Below, piece by piece: positions 1-12,035 of a stretch of 64,000 bases of DNA. Source of the stretch: Solea solea. Taxonomy: Eukaryota > Chordata > Actinopteri > Pleuronectiformes > Soleidae. A program made the position numbers and the translations under genes. Positions within the stretch are counted from its first letter, which is position 1, and the number at the start of each line of letters is the position of its first letter. The DNA lies in assembly GCF_958295425.1 (NCBI RefSeq), contig NC_081145.1:21684465-21748464 (forward strand). Reading direction: 5' to 3'. Under the pieces are notes generated by a model, which was given only the letters and a program-made list of their open reading frames with translations, was not told the DNA's origin and made no database searches.

Positions 1-101
1 TAGGTGGCGCTGTGATATGTAACATGAAGCTGGCTCTCTGTGAACAAACTCCAAACACAAGAAGAAGAGGAAGATGAGGACAATAAAAGATGCTAACGGG
101 G

Positions 102-281
102 TTAAAGGAATACTTCACCAATTAGTATTTAGCTTTGTATTACTAGCATAGGGGTAGTATTCTAGAAGAAGATATTTCTCGACTCAGGGAAAACTGAGAT
201 TGGGAAACACATTTTTTTCAAAAGTACTACCCCTATTCTAGTAACACAAAGCTAAATGCAAATCTGTGACATATTCCTTTA
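102..281. mobile_element. palindromic MITE-like repeat, family A, copy 1
   Basis: The ends are inverted copies: TTAAAGGAATACTTCACC on the left, and on the right a segment ending ATATTCCTTTA preceded by GCTAAATGCAAAT. Inside, AGCTTTGTATTACTAG mirrors CTAGTAACACAAAGCT, and AGGGGTAGTA mirrors TACTACCCCT. No coding capacity. Confidence 0.75.
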
Positions 282-369
282 TGGGTTAGAGAGGAGGGGC
301 TATGACATCATAATTTTTTTGAGTGGTGTTGATATTTTTTCACTCTTTTGCTTAAGTCGTTCTCGAGTG

Positions 370-1130
370 TACGGGCCTGTAATCAAAGATGCTAACATGA
401 CTTTTCAAACCCATTCACTACCACCAAGGATTGTGAGGTCTCCTTCTTGTATCTTAACGTCTCTAAAACCCAGGAGATGCTTATTGATTTTTGAAGAAAT
501 CCACCTACTAATGTGTCAACAATCATCAGAGTTGCAGCGGCGGAGACAGTGAATCGTTACAAGTACTTAGGTGTCATTCTAGATGACAAATTGACCTTCG
601 ATGCAAACACTGACAACAATTGCAAAAAACGTCAAACCAGAGGCTGTTCTTTTTTAGGAAGCTGAGGGGATTTAATGTTGTATAAGGTTTGGATTCATCT
701 TTTATTGAGTCGGTTTTAACTTCCGCAATGATATGTTGGTTTGGAACATCTCCCAACAGACTGCGACATATTGTTAATCTTTGTAGGAAGATTGTTGGCA
801 TTGACCTTGGGCCATATTTTCCAACTGAGAGCCACTCAGAAGGCTAAGGTCGTCCTTGGGAGACTCTCAGCATCCTGACTTTTAGACTTCTGCCAGCAAG
901 CAGGAGGTTTGCCAATGTCAGGAAGGCCTAATCAAATAGATATTTAAAGTCATTTGACCAGTGCCCGACAACACACGGCTCATTGCACATAATCATCATG
1001 ATGACATTCATATTGTATTAATATTCTATGCAATGTGTACTCTGTATTTGTGCACGTGTGTGGTGAGACTCCTGTTGCAAACAAAATTGCCCCTCAGGGA
1101 CATTAAAGATTTTCCAATCCAATCCAACAC
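370..1130 (+). pseudogene. decayed LINE reverse transcriptase fragment (L2/CR1-like)
   Basis: Frame-shifting translation of the plus strand gives LNVSKTQEMLIDF, then NRYKYLGVILDDKLTFDAN, the conserved end of the reverse-transcriptase domain (SKT-E and YKYLGV motifs). Degraded thumb sequence follows, with several stops and frameshifts. The 3' end (about 1080-1130) has GGGACATTAAAG followed by the short repeat CCAATCCAATCC, as in L2-type LINE tails. It is non-functional. Confidence 0.7.
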
Positions 1131-1190
1131 TTAATTACTGTATGAGACAGAAAAAAAAATGTTCAAGTGAGGACATAAAACTACACTTAC

Positions 1191-1518
1191 CTTCAGAGTT
1201 GGCTTTTCTCAGCTCTTCATCTTTACTCTGCAGCAGAAACATTGGACAACGTTAAACCTGCTCAAGTGCAATAATACATATCGTTTTGCGAAAACCTTTT
1301 GTATGATCTATATTTAGAAGAGTCATCTGACGTGCTCCAAAATCCTGTGATTCATCCTGTGAAGTGAGTGGGATATGTGTGGGTTTTTGCGTGTGCTCTC
1401 ACACACGTTCACTCACACTCGTCTTAGTGTCAGTAGGAGGAGTCTTGGCCACGCCCATTCTGTGCAGCATCACCTGGAGCCTCTGTTCAAAGCTCGACGT
1501 GCTCTCAGACGCATGTTT
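1191..1518 (-). CDS. carmil2: CARMIL2 last two exons in the window
   Basis: Exon 1417-1518 encodes [20 protein letters not shown], matching human SFEQRVQVMLQRIGVS. Exon 1191-1227 encodes [12 protein letters not shown], matching human SKDGEIKKAGSDG. Both have clean GT/AG borders; the AGT|GTGAGT donor of the first was settled by the phase of the second. The second ends in phase 1 with GTAAG, so the coding sequence continues to the left, outside the window. The 1190 nt left of it contain only a decayed LINE and a palindromic repeat. Confidence 0.85.
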
Positions 1519-2092
1519 CTGAAAGACAGGACAATCTTTTCAGTTTTTATTACTACATGAATATTTATATATATTTGAAAAATTCAATAGATTTTAATGG
1601 AAGTCAAGCGAACGAATGGCCTTAAATTAACCCAAAGTCACAGAGTGCTGTGGGAAGTAGAGATTTGGTTATGTGTGCGTTACATGAGCCTTCATTTTCT
1701 AAGTCATGGTTCAGGTTTTTGAAATGGGGTTGTGTTTGCAGCTATTTCTTGCTGTTAAACAGCCTTTTCTGACTGGACGGTGAAGTTTGTGTCGCTTTGT
1801 AAACCACTCACATCAATTCACGGACACACTGGAAACAAAAACAACACCAGGTTGTGCAAGAAATGACACATCACGGTCGAAAATTAAGCGGATTAAGAAG
1901 GTTTTGGCGCGATCGCCCTGGTAATCTTGTGTTCTTACTAATGCCAATCGGGAGCCAAAGCTGTCATGTGAACCAGGAGTGATTGCCAAGTTAACACATT
2001 GTCACTCATATAAGTGGGAATGAGGTATAAGTGTCAGTACCTCATAAAACCACACTTCAGAAAAACCTGATAACCCTATCAGGTGATCTCTC

Positions 2093-2127
<35 letters not shown>

Positions 2128-5100
2128 CAACAGACTGACCTTACTGTGAGTGCTATCCTTGTCCTCAGGCTCCAGTCCGGTCAGCAGAATGAGACTCTGG
2201 CTCTTGCCTTCTCTCAGTGACCTCTTGGTCGCCTTCAGTCTCCTCTCTCCGTACGGAGTCCCTCCTAGCTTCATCTCAGCCTGAGGGGAAGTGACCACTG
2301 GACTTGGGGTGCGACCTGGCAACACTGGAACCACCTCATCGTCCGGGTGGGGGAGCGCGGCGGTGACGCTGTCAGGGTTTGAGGCCGTGGCGGGGTATGA
2401 AGGGGCGATCTCACTGGGAGGTGTTGTCGTGGTTAATGTATTGGCGGGAGCCATCACTTCCCTAGCATCGCCTGCAAGACGGTGGTTGGCGGCAATGGTT
2501 CCTTCTGTGGTAGCGGCATCATTAGAAAGGTTAGCATCCTCCACTGACCTTGCCCCTCTCTCCTTCTCTTTCTCCTTGTCCCTCTCCCTCTCTCTCTCCC
2601 TTTCTTTGGCCTCACGGAGGGGTCGAATAAGGTCTGCAATGGAGGTCCTTTTGACCTTCACCCCCTCTCCTCCTCCTCCCTCTCCCCCTCCTGCCTTGGT
2701 GGCTCGGCCAGCTCGGGCCCTCTTGAAGGCAAAGAAGTCGCCAAACTTTTTCTTGATGTTTTTGGTGGGAATTGTGGTGGTGATGGGGGTGGCGGAGGAT
2801 GGAGGGGCGGGGGGAGTGGAGGATGTAGAGAGGGGTGGAACATCAGTGGATGTAAAGGGTGTGTCAGTATGTGGGACAGAGGGGGAGGTAAGAGTGGTGA
2901 TGAGAGAGGAGGTGATATTCTCAGCTGAGGAGGAAAAGGGGGTTGAGGCAGAGGGTGTGGAGCTTGACTCTGGGGGGGTGGCTTGGGCAGGGTTTGACTC
3001 CTCCCACCGGCCTTTTCTGCAGCAGGGAGACAGCAGAAAGAGCAACACACAAGAAGAGACGCTCAGTACTACTACTATTGCTACAGGACTCAAGACACAT
3101 GCTCAGTTGAGGTTCATCGGCCAGAGACGACATGCAAACAGCACACAGAGCAGATACATCTCTCACTGACTGCTGCACTGAAGGCCTCAAGGCAAACCTG
3201 GTTCTTGATCACATGAACACGATATCTACATCACGACTGACTATATGTTTACGGAATTTGGTCTAGATGTGCATTGCCCTCTGATCTTTACTGTCACAAT
3301 TTCAATTTATAAAAAAGCCATGTGACAGCAGAAGAGTTGTGATGATGTCGCTGGGTAGGATATTGAACAGAAATATGAAACATCTCAGGAGCAACGTCTC
3401 AGGAGCATTTGGGGGTAATTTCCAGGGCATTTTATCTCATGTTGGGAAATATCTTCTTCTATCAGGGGACTGCCAGTCCATCTTCCACCCAAGATGTCTT
3501 TGACAGCTTTTTCAATCATGGAGGGAGAGTGAGAGGCGCTGACAGTATCACCTGGGCCTGTTTTCACTTCATTTTGTTCAAGTCTGGGTATTTTACATAC
3601 AAACTACTAAATATTCTGTGATCACAATAATCAGATAGTGTAGCTGTCATGGGTGGGCATAGGAGGAACGGTCAGCAGTTGCTGTCTGGCCAATTTCGAC
3701 TACGGTTTTGCACAAGTTTATCTATTTTACGCGGCAAGGATGGCATTTGGCCAACGAGCCCCTGCTAATTTCCCTGTTCTCTATTTCACATAATCCACCC
3801 ATGAACAGATGTACGTTCATTTAACCGCTGCTGCTATCTGTCCTCGTTGTGGAAGGGACAAACAGTATTGAGCATTGGGCTGGTAAAACTCTACTGCTTT
3901 GTGCTTTATGGCTGGTGTAAAATAAGAGAGGACATGAAAATGTAAAATGGATGCCGAGCACAGATACAATTCCCTCGTCATAAATCTGTGTTCTGACATG
4001 GCTGCACGGCTATGGGAAGAGTAATCGGAGCCCAAACTGTCACACTACACTGTATTTAGAACCAGATCAACCTGCATAAATGACCATGAGAGATGTGACC
4101 TCTGCGTGCTGCCGAAGGGAGGTGTGTTTGTTCCGAAGCTGCAGGGGGAAGGTCGGGTGTGTAATGCCATGTCTGGATTCTCTTCTGATTTACAACATCG
4201 TCTGCATCAGCGTGGCAGCAGTGTTGATATTTATGGCTATGCCTTCCATCATGTATGTGTAGTTCTCTGGGACTAATTGATACTTTTTTTTTTTTTTAAA
4301 TCTCTAGTTACAATATGTGTCAGTCCTCTGATTAAATACAGAGGAAGGCATTGCTTTAATGTTTGGATGTTTCATTATTGTGACAGTTATCATTAACCCA
4401 AATTACAATTTTGCACTCTTCCAATCTGCATCTACAGGTTGTGCTTCAGGTTTTTAAAAGTGTGGTTTGTACGAGGTACTGACACATCATTTTTGTAAGT
4501 AGAAACAAAATTGTAAACTGCTCACTCTCTAGCACCAAAGTCCATGGAGGAAAATCAGCATTTTTAGCTTGTGGGGACACAGGAAATGCTGATCTACTAC
4601 TGCTATGTTTAACTCATTTGTCAATCAAACATCCAAGTCACAATATAACACATTTTAACTCATAGATTCAGTAATAGATCTCTTGTGCACCTTGATAGAA
4701 AATCACTCATTTTCTTTACAGACCTTGGTGCAGAGAGTGAGTGGTTTACAACGCACACAAACTTCAGTTTCCGGTTGAAAAAGGTCTGTCAAACATATTC
4801 TTAAGATATCAGAGAATTAAGCGGGCACATTAGTTGAGCCTTTGTTAAGTGGCTATCAACAAGCTGGTGTTTTCGGTGAGAGGATCTTGGCACGCAACAC
4901 AGTCAGCACCGTCAGTGTCAGTACCTCTATCACTCTAAACTGTCTCTTCAACACTAAATACAAACTGCTCAACCGGATCACCTCTTGCACACCTGAAAGA
5001 CAAGACTCCCCCATTTAGCAGCTGCTCAGCAGATCTTGACAGAAAAGAATTCAGACAGGCAGGTGTGTTGTGTGCACTGAAGGGACACGGGGGGGGGGGG

Positions 5101-8100
5101 TGTTCGTCAGACACGACAAAAACATCCATCATGCAGTATACACATACAGCTACAGGGGTGAAATCATACACAGGTTGATTATGTAACCGTACACACTTAT
5201 CGACAGCTTTCTTGACAATGCAGAACTGCTACTATCAGGGTCTCCTCCGTGCTGACTCACAATGACATCTACAGCCAATGACAGTCGAGTGGGGTCAACC
5301 ACACGCACACACACACACACCGTTAGCACATGGCGTTTAATAAAGCACCAGATTGACCAGACACAGTTCACCAAAATTTGAATTCCATGCGAAAGCGTGC
5401 AGGTCAGCAATGCCACAGGAAGCAAGTGCTATCTTCGCCCCGTTCGGCCCAACTTTATCCTGCAAAATCAGTTTGTGTTCTTAATGTGAATCGTATCTTA
5501 TCCAAACCCTAACTACAGACGGGGAGTGGGTGTGCTACAATTGGGGAAATAATCTCAACAGAGAAACAGAATTCGATGCAACACCAGCCTGGGTCTGCAG
5601 TGTAAACCCTTGTGACACCAAGCTGGGCTCATTGATTGGCTATTTGACACACAGGTAAATCGGGGGTAAAGGGATAGGGATTATCATGACAGGCAGACAT
5701 TCATTATAAAATAATCTCAAGCCCTGGTCTTAGTAGACATGTAAGATTTAATTTGCCTTGTGTGGATATTTGGGAATAATACGGGAAGTGTGTGTGTGTG
5801 TGTGTGTGTGTGTGTTAATTAAACTTACAGTGCATAGTCTGGGAGGATTTTCTTGGTAAAGAACTCCTCTACTCCTTCATCCACTCTGCCCATCCCCTCA
5901 GTGGCCTCATTCTCTACTTTTGAGACTGGCTCCTGTAAGAAAAGAACACATCGCACATTAACATATACTCAAAATGTATTTACACCTGCTGCTGCTGTGT
6001 ATGTGTGTGTGTATGTGTGTGTGTGTCCCCTCAAGGAGAAGACAAATGCACACAAAACTCCAATGTACTGTGAGCGCCTCACAAAACTGTATTTCCTGGA
6101 ACTAAACAGGAAGCCAAAACGTCCTCCAATAGATTTTATTTACAAATGTATAGACTTTTTTGGATATTGGCAATTAACCATGACAAAAACATGTAATGAT
6201 TTACATATAAAACAAAAGCTATAACTACTTTATTATTGCATCAATAATATAACTGCATGAACGCTTCAAAATCAACAATAGGACATTGTCTTTTTGTTAA
6301 TGTAGCAATTGTTTCTCCCGTTCAGCTCTTCCATCTCTTTTTTTATCGTCCAATGAAAATAATATGGCTCTCTTACATTTTCTACCACCTCCATCACTGC
6401 CACCTGTCTCTATGTGCTACATGCCAGCATGGATGTTGGCATAGAGATTCTCCCTCTCTGTCACGTGCACACACACTGGTTTGCACTACTGTACTTTGCA
6501 TTAACTTCTATTCATTTGCTCAGCCTTAATAAAGTGATATTCATAACTTTAGCCAACCATAACCAGTGCATGCTTAACTCTGTTTTATATCCTTTTTTTC
6601 GGCACAACCTAAAGGCAATCTGATGAAATTATAAAAAAATGTTGATATAAACACACCTGAGCAAAAAACTACTCAAATTCTTTATTATCTGATCAAATTT
6701 GAAAATTCTGGAAATACATCACAGATCAAAGTTCACATGGCTCATTTTTATGAACAAAAATAAAAGAAAAACGGTTTATTTTGTGACTTGCAATATAAAC
6801 AAATGCAATATAAAATTAATCATAGCTTTGACTAGCTGTGACCTATAAACTCATACCCCCGGCTGTCCAGATAAGGACTTGTGTATTTTTCCCACAGCAA
6901 TTTACCAAGGGTGCACCTGCACTAAGGGTAACAATTTAAATTGTTCCTCTTGACTTGACTAGATCTTCAGAAATTAGATTTTGTTTNNNNNNNNNNNNNN
7001 NNNNNNNNNNNNNNNNNNNNNNNNNNNNNNNNNNNNNNNNNNNNNNNNNNNNNNNNNNNNNNNNNNNNNNNNNNNNNNNNNNNNNNNNNNNNNNNNNNNN
7101 NNNNNNNNNNNNNNNNNNNNNNNNNNNNNNNNNNNNNNNNNNNNNNNNNNNNNNNNNNNNNNNNNNNNNNNNNNNNNNNNNNNNNNTAAGAAGCAGCATA
7201 AATATGAGCGGAAAAGCAAAAAGAGGGATGATTAAACGGAGGGGGGAGGAGAGGAAGGATGGAGGAAGGATTTAGAGCATACTTTTTTGGAGAAATATAT
7301 GCATATTTGGGCACAGCTGTGTACACTAACAGGAAGGCATCGGGAGGGTATAAAGTGTTAATAAAGAAGAAGGAGGGGCTGAAGAGAGAAAAAAAGATTG
7401 AGGGGGAGGAGAGACTTAGTGATGAAAGAGAGGGAGACAAAAAGGGCAGAGCATACAAGTGAGAGATAATCATTTAAGCACAGACACAGAGGGTAAGGAG
7501 AAGCGGAGAAGCAGATGGAAGCAGCAGTCACACCGTCGTGAACACATGAACACAGCTACAGTATCATCCTGTCACACTTAGCCAACACTGTCATAAACAC
7601 ATAAACACAAGGCAGAAACATCGATGTCACTGTCTGTCTCCTCACTGCTCCAAATATTGCTGAGTTCGCTTTTTTTTTTCTTCTTTTTTTTACCAAATTC
7701 TTATGATGAAAAATCTCATCCATATGTTATTTTTTCTTGCTATGATTCTGTGAAACAAAAGAGTGATGGTGGGACAGAACAACCTTCCCCCCCTTATGTT
7801 CCCACCCTTTGCCCCTCATCAGTCGCTCCTCCATCTTCTCCCCGTCTCATCTTTCCCATGGTGAAGTCACTGGTGTGAAAGTAAACAGGCCACGCTCCAA
7901 TTAGCCAAACGGAGCACCATGTCGGCCATGGTGTGGCGCGGCGCGGCACAGCACGCATGAATGTATACTATGACAGTATGGTTTACAATTCATAGATATG
8001 ATAGATATGATAGATACTATCAGAGCAGAATAAAACTAGTTCAAAGAGCACATCTGGATTGACACCAAATGATTCCAGTTGATTTTATTTCACCTGTTGA

Positions 8101-11100
8101 AACGGTTGCTTAGTTGTTGTACCTTAAATTAACCAAGGGTCTAAGATGAGAGGATGTCTCTTCATTTATACATTATAAATCCACTGAGGCTAACTTAAAA
8201 TCCTCTACACAAACCGATTGTAACCGATTCAAAAATTAAAAATGTCAGTCAGCTGTGGAGCGGACTGGCCTGTAAAAACACCATCCAATCATATCCATAA
8301 TTGGATCGTGATGCATCAATCAAACTGCCATCTGCCCCTCCCTCCCCCTCTATGCAAGCAGAAGACAACGCCAGAGCATTTTAAGACCAGACTGAACATC
8401 GGTTCTGTGTTTGAAGTGCGGCGACAACTGAAAGCCCAGAAAGGGCTGCAAAAGTGATGACATCCCTGTTTCTAATGGACAGGTAGGTTAACTTTATGTC
8501 TTTGTTGTTTTTCATCATCACGTTGTCAGCTGAAGTATCCAAAAAACTGTAAAGTACCAAAAGTTAATGATGCTGCGCAGTGCTCATGAATCTGTGTTTG
8601 TTGCGCGTTCCTGTGCTCTGGAGGCGTAGCTTCAGAGGGAAGTCTGAAAAAAAAGGGGCTTGGACTTTTGAATTCAAAATGTAGCCTGCTCTAACTGTTT
8701 TTCCAGGATCTCCAACGCTACCTTTAAGAAAAAAAACTGTTTTTAATAATAAGATTTTTTTTATTAACATACCTCAGTTGTGTAGTTCCCTTTTAGCAGA
8801 TTCACTCAGTGTACTAGAAAGGATCTCTATTGTCAGTATACAACCTAAAGTGCACAACGAAATTACGGACACATGGAGGGTTGATCAGAGCTTCCACAAT
8901 GGACCAATCTGACTGAATGTGTCTAACATTCATACAAACACACGGGGAGAACTTGCAAACTCCACACAGAATTGTCTGTGTTAAAGAGAGAAGCAGAAAG
9001 GTGAAAAGTGACTTAATTAAGTTTCTATAATTTGCTGAAATAGACACAAATGGCAACATTTGACCCTGGAGACTGTGTTGAAACAAAACCACCACTAACA
9101 CACGAGAGCAGCAGGTGACTGTGGAGGTGACTGTTCAGGTAAATATTTATACAGTTGTAATGTCATGGTTGACATACTTTTAGCAACTCTAGCTTGTTTT
9201 GGCTGGAGGCGACTATGATGATGATGGCTGCAAAAATAAGTTGGCTTCAATGGACGTCTAAGGGAAAATGAACCTGCTTCTCACTTTAATCATATTGTCA
9301 TTAAACACTGAAACGAGGATGTCAACATGATGTCAGTTTTTGTAAATTATGTTGACATGGGAACATAATAAAAAAAAAAAAAAAAACTTCCTGCTGAAAA
9401 ACCTCAACATGGTGCCAGTCAAATTTGCAAATCTTCAGAAGGAGAGTTGGCCCAGTGTCAGCTGACAACACAGTCATTTTAATCAAAGTGAACTTAATAT
9501 TTAAAACCGTACACTGAACACAACCGTCTGTTATGTTAAAGGTAAAGAAATAAATCCTCCCACGCGCAGCCCACAGTGCTTTTCGGAACTCACGACTTTT
9601 ACTGCACTCATCGTCCTCACTACTCTCATCACATAACATACTGTATGTAATGGAAACACAAGACCAAATCCGAGATAAGAAGAGAGAAGATGCAGACGTT
9701 CTTTGAATGAACACGTTCTCTGTATAAGTCGTACTTTGCCACATATTTATGAACACGTATTTACGTTTTGTCCATTCCTTTAGTGGTGTGTTGTAATCAC
9801 GTGGGATTGTATGCACCAAATATACTAAAGAATGTATTTATGGAGGGAGAACAGTCAGAACAGTCATCCCACACATGCACAAGGACTGATTTAAAGTGAA
9901 TTCAGGAGGAGGAGGGGGAGGAGAGAAAGCGAGAGAAACATTAGAGTAACACAGAGTAGAATCTTACTCTTAATCGAAGAGGCCGGCCTCAGGCTCTTTG
10001 CATGGAAACTGTTTCTCCAAAAGGCTGGGCTGTACTGGTGATGGTCAGAGTGAAAGTTTAACACTTATGACTGTGTGAATAACCGAGTAGAGCAGAGGAG
10101 GAAAGTGTGGGGAAATTACAGTGATGTGAGGTGAGCCTTACGTCGTCAGTAGGGAAGTCAGTGTCCTCCAGACGAAGCTCTGGGACTCTGGGTCTCTGAT
10201 TGCTGTCTTTGATAAGACAATCCTGAACAAGAGACAAAGAAAACATCACCAGTAAGGAGTACATTAACAAATGTACACGTCTGGAGTACAAGGTAATATT
10301 GTTATTAATGTGTCCATTATAATAATTTAAGTATAACACCTGCTGCATTGTTGGTTTAGTACTTAAGGAGCATTTTTAATGAGTTTTATGTACCTTTCAA
10401 ATTGAACACAACAACGAAAACCCATTACTTTTCAATGTGCTCATAATGTGTTTCTCTAGGAGAAACACAAATGAAAACTTCAATTAAATGGAGTCAGGCA
10501 CAGTGCACTTCACATTCTGTTTAAAGGTGTCAATAGAAGTGTTGGAATTATTGACAGATGTAGCTTCTGGTGCAGCTAAGTCTCAAAATGTGGAAGTGCT
10601 GCTTTATACCTGGCTCATGCCAATTCTACATTTCAACCCAACTAATCAAACAATCATTATCTGACAGGAAAAACACATAATAGAGATTCACCATTTTGTT
10701 CTGTGTCGTTGTCAGATCCTGTAGAGCTTGTTCGATGAGGCTTTCGGCGAAAGACATGCTCAGTGTTTCTCTTAGTTCACTGGTGGATGGATGGATGGAT
10801 GGAAAAAAACAAGGGACAAACACATTTGACTGCAGTGTGATAAAGAGCAAAGACAAATGATGTATTCAGTCATTTATTTAAAGTATAATATGATATTAAA
10901 CACAATAGTTGATCATCTCTATCCATATGGTTTAAGTCCATAAAACAGGAAGTGCCCTGTAACTTAGCCACACATTGACCGATCTGCTCGAAACTTCATA
11001 CGGGACAAAAGAGACTGACCCTGAACACGTCTACGAACATGAACTTCACTAAACAGGAAGTCAGCCATTTTGAATTTCGCCAAGTAACAGGAAGTGCCCT

Positions 11101-12004
11101 GTAACTTTGCCGTATATTGACTGATCTTCTTGAAACCTAATTACGTGACACAAGCACATTAAAACTGAGTCAAGGGCATAGTGCCACCTGCTGGCAGGGC
11201 GTCAGCTGCAAGGGCCCGCACAATTCTGCTTGCAGCTTTAATTAAATGTATTATTCACTCAGAGTGGGTGAACAGACTCAGGCTCAGAGCCTCTGGTGTA
11301 CAGTAGCTATGGTGATCATACAGTGTGTGCTTCCTTACGTGAGTCTGTCGATGATGAGCTTCCCTGTGTTCTCCACCAGAGTGCTCCTCAGGAATGTGTT
11401 TGTCTGTCTGCTTCTCTTGGACACACCCTCTGATAAACACTCACACACGCTGGACCGCTGGACCACACGTGGACAGACCGACTCGGCGCACCTCATCAGG
11501 CCTTGAGCCATTTCCTGGAGAACGCAGACAGTGACACCTGAGTGAGACTGACAACTCCACAAAGATTTCTCCCTCGACCAAGCTGGAGCTGGAATCTATG
11601 TGGACTATTCACTGAGTAACATGAGATCTCCAATTATTAAGATTTAGAGGCGCAAAAACAGTCTAAACAACCAAACTATTATAGCTGAACTGAAAATCAC
11701 GAACATATCCTCATATGTTGTTACATTTCAGGTATAGAGTGGTGTATGTTCTGGTATATTAAAACAGTTGCTCAGTGCCTAATGCTTATACAGTCTCTAC
11801 AGAAGAAGCAGCTTTTCTACTAGTCCTTACCAGCAGTATGCATCATTTATCATTTATCATTTATGGATATGTTTATGTGCTTATTTAAAACAAACAAACA
11901 AACATTATACTGAGCATGGACTGCTAAATTTAGAATACATTCTGTGTTTATTTTGATGAAGGAGGCCCCAGGTGATGGGTCTGCTGCACCTGCTGCACAC
12001 ACAC

Positions 12005-12035
<31 letters not shown>

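Noticed and set aside
2291..3169. 292-codon open frame on the plus strand
   Set aside because: It is antisense to the large CARMIL2 exon, whose product aligns to a known family. The plus-strand product is low-complexity Gly/Ser/Val sequence with no recognisable domain; its openness follows from base composition.
6257..6623. Overlapping open frames of 69-90 codons on the plus strand
   Set aside because: They are AT-rich intron sequence, with no codon bias, domain or splice context supporting a gene.
8575..8655. Acceptor-like TTTTTTTTCAG followed by [15 protein letters not shown] as a candidate CPI exon
   Set aside because: The acceptor and phase fit, but no GT donor appears before the in-frame stop, and the invariant RP of the CPI motif is absent.
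9322..9819. 165-codon open frame on the minus strand in a CARMIL2 intron (contains [12 protein letters not shown])
   Set aside because: I tested it as the missing CARMIL2 exon. The possible acceptor puts the acidic stretch in the wrong phase, no good donor follows, and there is no CPI motif or family similarity.
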